From contig CATMRP010000035.1 of NCBI GenBank assembly GCA_950073835.1, positions 1-33,987 of the forward strand: 33,987 nucleotides of DNA. The letters run 5' to 3'. Made by a program: the position numbers and the translations under genes. Below are positions 8,888-16,902 of this stretch, piece by piece. The stretch's first letter is position 1. Every line of letters starts with the position of its first letter. The DNA comes from an uncultured Alteromonadaceae bacterium (GTDB taxonomy: Bacteria > Pseudomonadota > Gammaproteobacteria > Enterobacterales > Alteromonadaceae). The notes under the pieces were generated by a model that saw nothing but the letters and a program-made list of their open reading frames with translations, did no database searches and had not been told where the DNA came from.

Positions 8888-8903
8888 TGGTCTACCTAGA
8901 CCA
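8888..8903. promoter_or_regulatory. 16-bp palindrome, possible operator between divergent peptidase genes
   Basis: TGGTCTA-CC-TAGACCA is a perfect inverted repeat with 7-bp arms around a 2-bp centre. It sits roughly midway in the shared upstream region of the M24 peptidase gene (start 8800) and the DUF885 lipoprotein gene (start 9008). Its length and symmetry suit a dimeric GntR- or TetR-type repressor. It resembles the TGGT/ACCA core of FadR/PdhR-type sites but with a longer centre. Confidence 0.45.
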
Positions 8904-9007
8904 GCAGCCTGACGGTTTCCTCTCGCTCAGGGCATTTCACTGAGGCAGTATGAGTAAGGTACGATAGAATAAATAATATCCGCATATAACAACAACAGGA
9001 GACTCTG

Positions 9008-10816
9008 GTGCTCACAGCTCAATCCCCCAACCCAGTAAAAATAGTCGCTTTATCGGTAATGATGGCGTGCTCGGCCATTGGTGTAACGGCTTGCTCTTCT
9101 ACCTCTTCGCCGTCAGCTACCCCCAGTGTGGTTCAGAATACCGCCGACAGCCGCTTTGCAGCATTGTATGAGGCGGAGTGGGCGTGGCGCCAGAATAAAG
9201 ACGCTACCGACGAGAACAGTCATACCACCAGCGCGCCGTCGAGCCTGCCGGATGTCAGCTTAGCTACCCAGAAAAACCGCCTTGCCCGATGGCAGGAGAC
9301 CCTGGCACAGCTCGACGCAATCGATGTAGAGGCGTTATCGGAAACCAATCAAATCAACTACGCGGTGTATCGCCTGCAAATTGAAAACCTGATTGCCGAC
9401 CAGCAGTTTAAAACCTACGAAAAGCCATTACTGGGTGATACGGCGTTCTGGAGCAACCTGGCCTATATCACCCGTGAAACCTTTCATAGCGAGCAGGATT
9501 TCGAGAATTACATTCAGTGGCTGCAAGACATGCCGCGCTATTTCGATCAGCAGATTGCCAATATGAAGCTTGGCCTGGCGCGTAAGTTTACGTTACCGAA
9601 GATTTCCTTACAGGGCCGCGATGCATCAGTGATCTCGGTTATCGAAGCGAAAGGCGCGGATAACATGTATTTCAAGCCGTTTAAGAAAATGCCTTCCCGC
9701 TTAAGCGAGGAAAAACAAGCGCAATTGCAGGCCAAAGCCAAAGCCGCAATCGCCGAGTATGTTATTCCGGCTCATCAGACATTGCTGACCTTTTTACAGG
9801 AAGACTACATTCCGAATGCTCAGCCTTCGATTGCCGGTTATGACCTGCCCGATGGCAAAGCTTATTATCAGGCGCAAATTAAGAAATATACCACGCTGGA
9901 TTTAAGCGCCGAGGAAATCCATCAGATTGGTTTGGATGAGGTCGCCAGGATCCGTCAACGCATGCACGAAGTAATGGTTGAGGTAGGTTTTGATGGCGAC
10001 TTGCAGGCCTTCTTAACCTTCCTGCGCACCGACGAACAGTTTTATGTTGATACTCCACAAGCACTGCTCGACCGCGCAGCCTGGACTGCCAAGGAATTTG
10101 ATGGCGTTGCAGACCAGTGGTTTGGTCACCTGCCCCGCAAACGCTTTGCCATTATTAAGGTCCCAGACGATATTGCGCCGTTTTATACCGCGGGCCGGGG
10201 CGGCCCGGGCACCTATTGGGTAAATACCTATGATTTACCCTCTCGTCCTCTGTACTCACTGCCGGCACTCACGCTACATGAATCTGCTCCGGGCCATGCG
10301 TTCCAGATGCCATTATCACTGGAAAACAACGCCATTCCAGAATTCCGCCGTAAGAGCTATATCTCGGCTTTCGGTGAAGGCTGGGCGCTGTACAGCGAGT
10401 TACTAGGGGAAGAAATGGGCCTTTACCATACCCCGTATGAGGTGTTTGGTATGCTTAGCTACCAGATGTGGCGAGCGGCTCGCTTAGTGGTTGATACCGG
10501 CATCCATGCCAAAGGCTGGACCCGTAAAGAGGCGCAGGACTTTATGAAAGAGAACACCGCGCTGTCGATTCATGAAATCACCACCGAAGTAGACCGCTAC
10601 ATTGCCTGGCCTGGACAGGCACTCTCCTATTATCTTGGTCAGATGGCGATTATTGAGTACCGCGCGCGAGCAGAAGAGGCTCTTGGTGAGCAATTCGATA
10701 TTCGCAACTTCCACGACATGATCCTGCAAATGGGCTCGGTTCCGTTGTCAGTTCTGGAAGAGCGAGTTGATAAGTTTATCGCCGAAGGCGGCCCATCGCC
10801 CTATAAAACAAAGTAA
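9008..10816 (+). CDS. DUF885 family metallopeptidase-like lipoprotein
   Basis: The 602-residue protein starts with GTG at 9008, with AGGAG 7 bp upstream. Residues 10-28 are a lipoprotein signal with lipobox VTAC (C29), so it is probably tethered in the envelope. The rest is a single DUF885 domain. Its hallmark HESAPGH (H424, E425, H430), the family's HExxxGH metal site, is followed by AFGEGWALYSELLG near 454-467, which should supply the third ligand. Family members are zinc carboxypeptidase-like enzymes related to M32/M3 folds. It is divergent from the M24 peptidase, so both may serve peptide catabolism. The low-complexity Ser/Thr stretch after the lipid Cys is a linker. Confidence 0.88.
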   Translation: MLTAQSPNPVKIVALSVMMACSAIGVTACSSTSSPSATPSVVQNTADSRFAALYEAEWAWRQNKDATDENSHTTSAPSSLPDVSLATQKNRLARWQETLAQLDAIDVEALSETNQINYAVYRLQIENLIADQQFKTYEKPLLGDTAFWSNLAYITRETFHSEQDFENYIQWLQDMPRYFDQQIANMKLGLARKFTLPKISLQGRDASVISVIEAKGADNMYFKPFKKMPSRLSEEKQAQLQAKAKAAIAEYVIPAHQTLLTFLQEDYIPNAQPSIAGYDLPDGKAYYQAQIKKYTTLDLSAEEIHQIGLDEVARIRQRMHEVMVEVGFDGDLQAFLTFLRTDEQFYVDTPQALLDRAAWTAKEFDGVADQWFGHLPRKRFAIIKVPDDIAPFYTAGRGGPGTYWVNTYDLPSRPLYSLPALTLHESAPGHAFQMPLSLENNAIPEFRRKSYISAFGEGWALYSELLGEEMGLYHTPYEVFGMLSYQMWRAARLVVDTGIHAKGWTRKEAQDFMKENTALSIHEITTEVDRYIAWPGQALSYYLGQMAIIEYRARAEEALGEQFDIRNFHDMILQMGSVPLSVLEERVDKFIAEGGPSPYKTK

Positions 10817-10825
10817 CGCTGCATA

Positions 10826-10862
10826 AGGCGAGAGCCGGCACGAAACCAGCCGGCTCTCGCCT
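10826..10862 (+). terminator. Strong GC-rich hairpin after the DUF885 gene
   Basis: A perfect 14-bp stem (left arm AGGCGAGAGCCGGC at 10826-10839, right arm 10849-10862) closes a 9-nt loop, starting 10 bp after the stop codon. No T-run follows, so it is not a textbook intrinsic terminator. It may protect the 3' end or work with the second hairpin downstream. Confidence 0.45.
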
Positions 10863-10910
10863 GCGTGACAGCCGGAACAAAGGCAAATTCAGCAAGCGTG
10901 GTATTTTCAG

Positions 10911-10940
10911 AGCCCATGGTAGAACGTCTGGGGGCTTTTT
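10911..10940 (+). terminator. Possible intrinsic terminator
   Basis: AGCCC (10911-10915) can pair with GGGCT (10932-10936), followed by a five-base T-run. The stem is short and the loop long, so this is weaker than the hairpin before it. It lies in the 245-bp gap before the methyltransferase gene, where I otherwise see only probable promoter sequence. Confidence 0.35.
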
Positions 10941-11061
10941 GTGGGCATTAATTAGTCTGGTAAAAACGTTGCATTTCTGGCTAATAACTATACTCTGTAA
11001 TTCCTTCGTTTCGTCATTTATCCATGATAGCTGGCTAAGCGCTCATTAATGAGACGGCCAA

Positions 11062-11718
11062 ATGACAAACCTGCGATTAAGTTACCAAACCATTGAGTTT
11101 GGCAAAATAGATATTCACCTCTGCACGTTACGCAATAAACAAGAATTCCACGACCCGCAAGGCATTGCCGAAGCGCTGGGCATTTGTTCCGCGTCCTGGC
11201 CCATGTTCGGCGTTGTCTGGCCATCAAGCCTGGTGCTGGCGCATCATATTTGTAACTATGATATTGGCTCAAAACGGGTATTAGAAATTGGCTGTGGTAC
11301 AGCTCTGAGTAGTTTATTGCTTAACAAACTGCACGTAGATATCACTGCAACCGATTATCACCCTGAAGTTGAGACCTTTCTTAACCGAAACTCAAAGCTT
11401 AACGGCGACACCCCTATTCCCTTTGAGAGAACCGGCTGGGCAGACAATAATGACAGCTTAGGTCGTTTCGATTTAATCATTGGTAGCGATCTATTGTATG
11501 AAGATGAACATATAGGCTTACTGTCGAGCTTCATACGGGACCATTCAAACCCCGCATGCGAGGTCATCATTGTCGACCCTGGCCGGGGAAGGAAGAACAA
11601 GCTGGCGAAAAAAATGCGTGAAATCGGCTATTTATTTTCATTCTCCAAACCTGAAAGTAGCTACTCTATAGACACTAATTTCAAAGGCCATATTCTACGA
11701 TTTGTGCGTACCGAATAG
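11062..11718 (+). CDS. Class I SAM-dependent methyltransferase (METTL21/family-16-like)
   Basis: The 218-residue protein has a seven-beta-strand methyltransferase fold. SAM-binding motif I is VLEIGCGTALSS near residues 74-85, and an acidic strand-2 end follows in ITATDYHPE. The motif IIGSDLLYE near 140-148 resembles the (D/N)xxY motif of the METTL21/EEF2KMT group, whose members modify protein lysines. The segment WPMFGVVWPSSLVLAHHI before motif I also fits that group. The protein is soluble with no signal. A protein substrate is likely by analogy but cannot be named. It stands alone, convergent with the S41-like gene. Confidence 0.8.
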   Translation: MTNLRLSYQTIEFGKIDIHLCTLRNKQEFHDPQGIAEALGICSASWPMFGVVWPSSLVLAHHICNYDIGSKRVLEIGCGTALSSLLLNKLHVDITATDYHPEVETFLNRNSKLNGDTPIPFERTGWADNNDSLGRFDLIIGSDLLYEDEHIGLLSSFIRDHSNPACEVIIVDPGRGRKNKLAKKMREIGYLFSFSKPESSYSIDTNFKGHILRFVRTE

Positions 11719-11771
11719 CCCCATATCCCAGGCACGGGCTTTTGGTGGTATGAGTTAAGCTCTCCGCTGGT

Positions 11772-11820
11772 AGCGTAAGCGATTGAAGAAAAATAAAAGC
11801 CCCGCAATGCTTACGCTTTT
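11772..11820. terminator. Hairpins between convergent genes
   Basis: A 9-bp perfect inverted repeat, AGCGTAAGC (11772-11780) and GCTTACGCT (11809-11817), is followed on the plus strand by TTTT. An alternative stem, AAAAGC/GCTTTT (11795-11820), ends on the minus strand in a T-rich tract. The overlapping pair could terminate transcription from both the methyltransferase gene and the S41-like gene. Confidence 0.45.
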
Positions 11821-11850
11821 GGTAAACCGGCTGCCAGTTATTTTTATTCA

Positions 11851-12786
11851 CTACAAAGCAACGCGTGCCAGTTTAAGCGCTACAGACATCGCTTGGTCAG
11901 CGTCAGTTTGCACATCCGGTATAACGCCGCTGTTTTTCCAGCTACCGCCGGTTTGCGGATGTTGCAGCTCAGCGTAAGCCATCACCAGGCTTAAATGCTC
12001 ACTGAGTTTCTCGACAGTTGTCATATAACCCAGGCCAATGGTTGGCATACCCACGATAGTAGCCCGGTCGGCTTGCTGTAATGTAAAAGCGACAAACTCC
12101 CAGGAGCCCGCAATAAAAGGCGATGTAACAATAAACAAAGGCGTATCACCCGGGACAGGACTCGCAACTTGTTGTGCCAACAAAGGCGTGCGTTGCTGGT
12201 GAGCAAGAGTCACCATCGAAAGCGGCTGCCCCACCGGCATAAAATAACTCAGAACATGTTGCGAGAGCGGCAATGAACTCATCCCGGCGCTCCTCAGATC
12301 GATCACAATAGCCTGACTGTCTGATAAAAACGCCATGGCTTTATCAACTTCTGCCTGCCACTGCTCATCAAATAAATCACCATCGACAGCCAGGTAGCCA
12401 ATTTCGCCTTCCAGCATTTGCGTTTGAAGTGCACCGGGTAGCTCATCGGTCCCCATCTCGGTACCGCTTAGTCCGGACTGCCAGTGCAGTTCGAAGTTGG
12501 AATCCTGGCTTACTGAGTAGAGCATGGACTCCAGTTTGATTTTCAGGCGGCCAAAAGAAAACGGGCCGTTCAGTTCACCTCGCTGCAGCGCATTGTTAAG
12601 CAGCTCAACCGTGTCCTGACGTGCGTCGTCACGAATATACTCCTTCTCAACCACAGCAATGAGTTGCGCTACTGCACTTTGCACTTCCTGCTCGGAAAGT
12701 AATGGTTCGTCCGCCCCGAATGCAGACGTTAGCCCATCAAGGTGTAAAATAAATACCAGGAGTAAAATGCGTATAGCGAACGTCAC
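11851..12786 (-). CDS. S41/IRBP-like secreted protein with degenerate active site
   Basis: The 311-residue protein starts with GTG at 12786 (AAGGA 8 bp upstream) and has a signal peptide of about 24 residues. The body follows the S41 (tail-specific/IRBP-like) peptidase plan: a helical N-terminal region (30-90), a strand IGYLAVDGDLFD, IVIDLRSAGMS (about 160-170), then FIVTSPFIAGSWEF (218-231) and RATIVGMPTIGLGY (241-254). In active relatives these last segments carry a T-x-S-x-G-E-E-F nucleophile motif and VGE-T-x-GG. Here the serine position aligns with A226 and the glutamates are replaced by W229 and M246. LRxNxGG is also lost. It is probably a non-catalytic S41 relative, perhaps a binding protein. 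It is divergent from the helicase gene. Confidence 0.65.
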   Translation of the reverse strand: MTFAIRILLLVFILHLDGLTSAFGADEPLLSEQEVQSAVAQLIAVVEKEYIRDDARQDTVELLNNALQRGELNGPFSFGRLKIKLESMLYSVSQDSNFELHWQSGLSGTEMGTDELPGALQTQMLEGEIGYLAVDGDLFDEQWQAEVDKAMAFLSDSQAIVIDLRSAGMSSLPLSQHVLSYFMPVGQPLSMVTLAHQQRTPLLAQQVASPVPGDTPLFIVTSPFIAGSWEFVAFTLQQADRATIVGMPTIGLGYMTTVEKLSEHLSLVMAYAELQHPQTGGSWKNSGVIPDVQTDADQAMSVALKLARVAL

Positions 12787-12941
12787 CGGCTGATTCCTTT
12801 ATAGTTGCCTATTCCATAAGTTGGTCTTAAGTGCCCGCTTTCAATACGTGGTGAATAAAAACAGGTATCAGGTTATAAACTACAACTAAGCTGCCAACCT
12901 TTAAAGTGCTACACTAACGCGGTCTTTCTTAATCAGTAGCG

Positions 12942-14198
12942 ATGTCAGTTATGCGTTTTTCCGACCTGGGGCTGCAAACCCAATTGTTGGCCACCCTTGA
13001 TGAGCTTGGTTATCAAACGCCAACGCCCATTCAACAGGCTGCCATACCCGAAGTACTGGCCGGGCGTGACGTACTGGCCGGTGCACAAACCGGTACCGGC
13101 AAAACCGCGGCTTTTGCACTGCCGTTAATTCAACGTTATCTGACTGACCAAAGCCCCCACAATGCCATTCGGGTGTTAGTGCTTACCCCAACCCGCGAGC
13201 TCGCCCAGCAGGTCCATCAGAGCTTTGTTGCCTACAGCCAGGATACCGGCCTGCGCTGTGTGGTGGCCTACGGCGGGGCAAGTATCAACCCACAGATTGA
13301 AGCCTTAAAGCAGGGCTGTGAGGTAATGGTAGCCACCCCCGGTCGTTTACTGGAGTTGGTTATCAAGGAGCTAATTGACCTGAGTACCCTGCAAACACTG
13401 GTACTCGATGAAGCCGACCGGATGCTGGATATGGGCTTTATTATCGATATTAAACGCATCCTCAGGCACCTGCCAGAAGAACGCCAGACGCTGTTTTTCA
13501 GTGCCACGTTTAACGATGAGGTATTTGCCCTCAAAAACACTCTGCTCAAGGATCCGGCACTCATTGAAGTGGCCGAAAGGAACACCGCTGCCGCGCAAGT
13601 TGAGCAGCGCATTTACGAAGTGGACAGTCACAAAAAAGCAGCTCTGGTGGCATACCTGATTGGTGCTAACAACTGGCAACAGGTGCTCATTTTTACCCGT
13701 ACCAAGCAGACTGTAGATGCCCTGGCTAAGGAGCTTGGTAAAGATGGGATAACTGCCTCAGCAGTTCATGGCGACAAAGCGCAAGGCGCCCGTGAGCGTG
13801 CACTGGAAGCCTTTAAAACCGGTCAGGTGCGCGCATTGGTAGCCACCGATGTGGCAGCGCGTGGCCTCGACATTCAGCAGTTACAGTATGTCATCAACTA
13901 TGAGCTTCCCTACAACGCCGAAGACTATATCCACCGCATTGGTCGAACCGGCCGAGCGGGATTAGCCGGACTGGCAGTGTCGCTGGTTGCCCATAAAGAA
14001 AAGTACCTGCTCGAGGGCGTTGAAAAGCTCACCGGCGAACATTTTATCCCTCAGTGGGTGGAAGGCTTCGAACCTAACCCAACAGCACAGGAAAGCGCGG
14101 GCAATACCCGACGCAAACCGTCGAAAAAGTCTCTGCGCGCGAACGCCCTTGGCCAGCCTGGCAACAAAGGCAGGGCCGGCAAGCGACGCCGCCGTTAA
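12942..14198 (+). CDS. rhlE: DEAD-box RNA helicase, RhlE-like
   Basis: The 418-residue protein has the full DEAD-box core. Visible are an N-terminal FSDLGL plus Q motif (TPTPIQQAAIP), Walker A AQTGTGKT (48-55), PTRELAQQ, GG, TPGRLLEL, DEAD (156-159), FSATF (186-190), VLIFTRTK, VATDVAARGLDI and HRIGRTGR. The short arginine/lysine-rich tail (about 375-418) would add nonspecific RNA binding. RhlE proteins unwind short RNA duplexes and act in ribosome assembly and RNA decay with the degradosome. The subfamily call rests on the motif style and basic tail and is less certain than the helicase call. ATG at 12942 or at 12951 could be the start. Confidence 0.9.
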   Translation: MSVMRFSDLGLQTQLLATLDELGYQTPTPIQQAAIPEVLAGRDVLAGAQTGTGKTAAFALPLIQRYLTDQSPHNAIRVLVLTPTRELAQQVHQSFVAYSQDTGLRCVVAYGGASINPQIEALKQGCEVMVATPGRLLELVIKELIDLSTLQTLVLDEADRMLDMGFIIDIKRILRHLPEERQTLFFSATFNDEVFALKNTLLKDPALIEVAERNTAAAQVEQRIYEVDSHKKAALVAYLIGANNWQQVLIFTRTKQTVDALAKELGKDGITASAVHGDKAQGARERALEAFKTGQVRALVATDVAARGLDIQQLQYVINYELPYNAEDYIHRIGRTGRAGLAGLAVSLVAHKEKYLLEGVEKLTGEHFIPQWVEGFEPNPTAQESAGNTRRKPSKKSLRANALGQPGNKGRAGKRRRR

Positions 14199-14218
14199 GG
14201 CTTTTGAATATATAAAAT

Positions 14219-14251
14219 GCCAAATCCGCAGGTTTGGCGGCCGTGTTTTTT
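14219..14251 (+). terminator. Intrinsic terminator after the helicase gene
   Basis: GCCAAA-T-CC pairs with GGTTTGGC around a GCA loop (14219-14238), with one bulged T. Seven bases later comes a run of six T. It lies 20 bp past the helicase stop codon and before the MATE gene. Confidence 0.5.
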
Positions 14252-14297
14252 GCCTGGCGGCGCGGTAGTATAGCCCGTCTTTTGTTGCGGAGCTCGC

Positions 14298-15722
14298 ATG
14301 GCCCATTCATCACAACTGCTCACCGGCCCAATCCATAAAGCGCTACTTTCGCTCGCCATTCCCATAGTGATCAGCCAGCTCTTACAATCTGCCTATCAAC
14401 TGACCGATGCGTTTTGGGTAGGTCGACTGGGCCCGGCTGAAGTTGCCGCCGTATCGATCAGTATGCCGGTGACCTTTCTGGTGATTGCCATTGGCGCGGG
14501 GCTTGCCATGGCAGGTGCTACACTGGCCGCACAGTACATGGGCGCCGGGCGCAAGGAAGAAGTCGACAAAGTCTCGGCACAAACGCTATTGATGGTACTG
14601 GTGGTCTCTACGGTACTTGGCACCTGTGGGTATTGGTTGTCGCCCTATTTTCTGACTCTGCTGAAAGTTGAACCCGAGGTGTACAGCAACGCCCTGAGCT
14701 TTATGCATGTCTCTTTCATCGGGGTGATTTTTGTATTTACCTTCAATATGTTTCAGGCCCTGATGCGGGGCATTGGAGAGGTGCGCATTCCGCTATTGAT
14801 TGTGCTTGGCACCGTGCTGCTTAATCTGGTGCTCGATCCTTTGTTTATCTTTGGGTATGGCAGTTTTACCGGTTTAGGCGTTACCGGCGCAGCCCTTGCT
14901 ACTCTGGTTACCCAGGCTCTGGCCGCCATAATGGGCATTGGAATTTTGCTCAAAGGCCGCCATGGCATTCATGTTCGGTGGCACTACTTTATTCCCGATT
15001 ACCGGTATATTCGCCGTGCCTTCTTCCTGGGCATTCCCGGCTCGGTGGATCTCTCCGCCAGGGCCCTTGGGCAAATTATAATGTCCTTTCTGGTAGCCAG
15101 CTTCGGTACTGTGACCATAGCTTCTTACGGTGTGGGCAATAACATACTGATGTTTGTAACGATTCCGGCACTGGGCCTGGGTATGGCCATCTCTACCCTG
15201 GTTGGGCAGAATCTCGGCGCCGGGCAGCTTGAGCGTGCTTCGCAAGCAGCAATTACCGGTACCATCTGGGGCTTCGTGTCACTGACGGTAGTTGGCATTT
15301 TAAGCTATTTGCTGGCCCCGCAAATCGTCGCATTTTTCGTGCCTGAACAGCCTGATGTGATCGCCACCGGCGCTCAGTTTGTTAAGGTTATGGCACTTAC
15401 CTGGGGTGGCATGGCTGTGCAGGTATGCATTACCGGCGCATTCCGGGCGTCCGGCAATATGATGAACGCCATGGTATTGTCACTACTCTCGCAATGGATG
15501 TTTTTGTTCCCTATTGCATTTGTCTTATCGAAACACACAGAGCTCGGTAAAGCCGGTATCTGGTGGGCCTTTGCGGCTACCAACATCCTGATTGGTATTG
15601 TGAGTGTTTGCTGGCTTGCCCGGGGCAGTTGGAAGCACACCAGACTCACTCAGCAAAAGCAGGAAGTACTGCACGTTACCGAAGAAACGCTACGTGAGTC
15701 AGATGATCAGTATTACCCCTAA
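14298..15722 (+). CDS. MATE family efflux transporter
   Basis: The 474-residue integral membrane protein has about twelve hydrophobic helices in two homologous halves. The N-terminal half carries the family signature LLSLAIPIVISQLLQSAYQL with D-AFWVGRLGPAEVAAVSIS, and AGATLAAQYMGAGR ends the second helix pair. The second half repeats the pattern (GLGMAISTLVGQNLGAGQ). MATE proteins expel cationic drugs or metabolites in exchange for Na+ or H+; the substrate is not readable. The start ATG has GGAG 5 bp upstream. It follows the helicase terminator, so it is probably transcribed separately. A symmetric hairpin separates it from the convergent phosphatase gene. Confidence 0.9.
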   Translation: MAHSSQLLTGPIHKALLSLAIPIVISQLLQSAYQLTDAFWVGRLGPAEVAAVSISMPVTFLVIAIGAGLAMAGATLAAQYMGAGRKEEVDKVSAQTLLMVLVVSTVLGTCGYWLSPYFLTLLKVEPEVYSNALSFMHVSFIGVIFVFTFNMFQALMRGIGEVRIPLLIVLGTVLLNLVLDPLFIFGYGSFTGLGVTGAALATLVTQALAAIMGIGILLKGRHGIHVRWHYFIPDYRYIRRAFFLGIPGSVDLSARALGQIIMSFLVASFGTVTIASYGVGNNILMFVTIPALGLGMAISTLVGQNLGAGQLERASQAAITGTIWGFVSLTVVGILSYLLAPQIVAFFVPEQPDVIATGAQFVKVMALTWGGMAVQVCITGAFRASGNMMNAMVLSLLSQWMFLFPIAFVLSKHTELGKAGIWWAFAATNILIGIVSVCWLARGSWKHTRLTQQKQEVLHVTEETLRESDDQYYP

Positions 15723-15729
15723 AAAGGTA

Positions 15730-15757
15730 AGCAAGCGGGTTTTAGACCCCGCTTGCT
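15730..15757. terminator. Bidirectional terminator between MATE and phosphatase genes
   Basis: A perfect 10-bp stem (AGCAAGCGGG / CCCGCTTGCT) with an 8-nt loop sits between convergent stop codons. On the minus strand it is followed three bases later by five T, so it is strongest for the phosphatase operon. Confidence 0.7.
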
Positions 15758-15764
15758 GAGTAGC

Positions 15765-16847
15765 TTAATCCAGATATTGTGCTTTTAAACGGGCGATATC
15801 TGTGTCACTCACATTCAGTTCTTCTCTGATAAAGGCATCAATAGAACCTGATTGGGTTTCCATTTCAGTGAATGCGGCATTGAGATAGCTCTCGCGGGTG
15901 CCCATCAGCGCACCAATGGCTTCTTTAGGCAGCCGGGCCAGCATGGCCATTGAGGCATCTTGCTTGTGCTCCTTGCCTCGCTCCTGATGGCCGCCCATTA
16001 AATCAGCCGGGCGCAGGATTTGTTCTGACAGCACGTAATCCTGCATGATTACGTCTTTTTCTACGCCCAGCGCATAAAGGATAAGTGCAGCAGCAACACC
16101 GGTTCTGTCTTTACCAGCGGTGCAATGGAACAACAGTGGTTTATCATCAGCAACCAATTCGGCAAACATGGCTTTGTAGTGGTTTTTTTGCTGATTCAGT
16201 AATCCCGGATACATACCGGCCATCACCTGCTCCATGTCTTGTTCGGTAACCCGGCCTTCAGCAAACATTTGTTTAAAGGCTGAGCTATCAAAGTCCAGTT
16301 GGTAGTCCCAGGTCATATGATTAATGTCTCCGGCCTGCCATTGCGTGAGTTCATTCTGGCGCTCGCTGTTACCGCGAAAATCTACCACGGTTTCAATATC
16401 CAGTTCACTTAACATGGCGTAATCGGCAGCATCAAGATTATGCAGAGCCCCCGAGCGATAAAGCTTGCCCCACTTAACCCGGCGTCCGTCAGCGGTTTCA
16501 TAGCCGCCCAGATCGCGAAAGTTACGGCCGCCATTGAGGTTAAGTAACCGTGAACGTACTTGGGTTTGCTCACCCTGCTGCTCGGTAAAGGTAAACGTAT
16601 AACGGTCCTGAGTCGGCGCCATCCACTGCAGTGAGGCCACACCATTGTTCAGCTTATCTGAAATTAAAATCGTTTTATCACTTCGTTCGCCCTGTGCGGT
16701 CACCGAAACGGATTTAGCCGACTGCCAGTTTAAAACATAGTGACCGCTATCCCGGTCAACAGTGACTTCTGCATTCAGCGCCAGGGCATTAAAACTCATG
16801 GTTAATGCGGCGGTTACAACAGATATTACTCCAGTAAATTTCTTCAT
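15765..16847 (-). CDS. Secreted tyrosine-phosphatase-like protein (Y_phosphatase3/IphP type)
   Basis: The 360-residue protein has a signal peptide (1-23), a beta-sandwich-like region (about 25-105) and a Y_phosphatase3 domain (about 105-345). The domain opens with NGGRNFRDLGGYETADGR, typical of this family, and carries the P-loop HCTAGKDRTG with catalytic C242 and R248. Such enzymes hydrolyse phosphotyrosine, phosphoinositides or other organic phosphates through a phosphocysteine intermediate. Exported to the periplasm, it more likely releases phosphate from an imported ester than signals. It is the last gene of the unit, 55 bp after the TonB receptor, whose promoter region has a Pho-box-like site, which supports a nutritional role. 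GGAG stands 7 bp before the ATG. Confidence 0.85.
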   Translation of the reverse strand: MKKFTGVISVVTAALTMSFNALALNAEVTVDRDSGHYVLNWQSAKSVSVTAQGERSDKTILISDKLNNGVASLQWMAPTQDRYTFTFTEQQGEQTQVRSRLLNLNGGRNFRDLGGYETADGRRVKWGKLYRSGALHNLDAADYAMLSELDIETVVDFRGNSERQNELTQWQAGDINHMTWDYQLDFDSSAFKQMFAEGRVTEQDMEQVMAGMYPGLLNQQKNHYKAMFAELVADDKPLLFHCTAGKDRTGVAAALILYALGVEKDVIMQDYVLSEQILRPADLMGGHQERGKEHKQDASMAMLARLPKEAIGALMGTRESYLNAAFTEMETQSGSIDAFIREELNVSDTDIARLKAQYLD

Positions 16848-16859
16848 AATAAGTCTCCG

Positions 16860-16880
16860 CGGGCTGCCAACGGCAACCCG
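16860..16880 (-). other. Intercistronic hairpin between receptor and phosphatase genes
   Basis: On the minus strand CGGGTTGCC pairs with GGCAGCCCG (nine pairs, one G-T) around a GTT loop. It lies 22 bp past the receptor stop codon and just before the phosphatase ribosome-binding site. No T-run follows, so it is more likely an RNA-stability or partial-attenuation element than a full terminator. Confidence 0.5.
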
Positions 16881-16902
16881 TATTGGTGGTTATAAATTAG
16901 GG

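Noticed and set aside
13962-14313. Minus-strand open frames near the helicase 3' end
   Set aside because: They are antisense to the helicase tail and the MATE start, with Arg-rich, low-information translations. They look like shadows of real coding frames.
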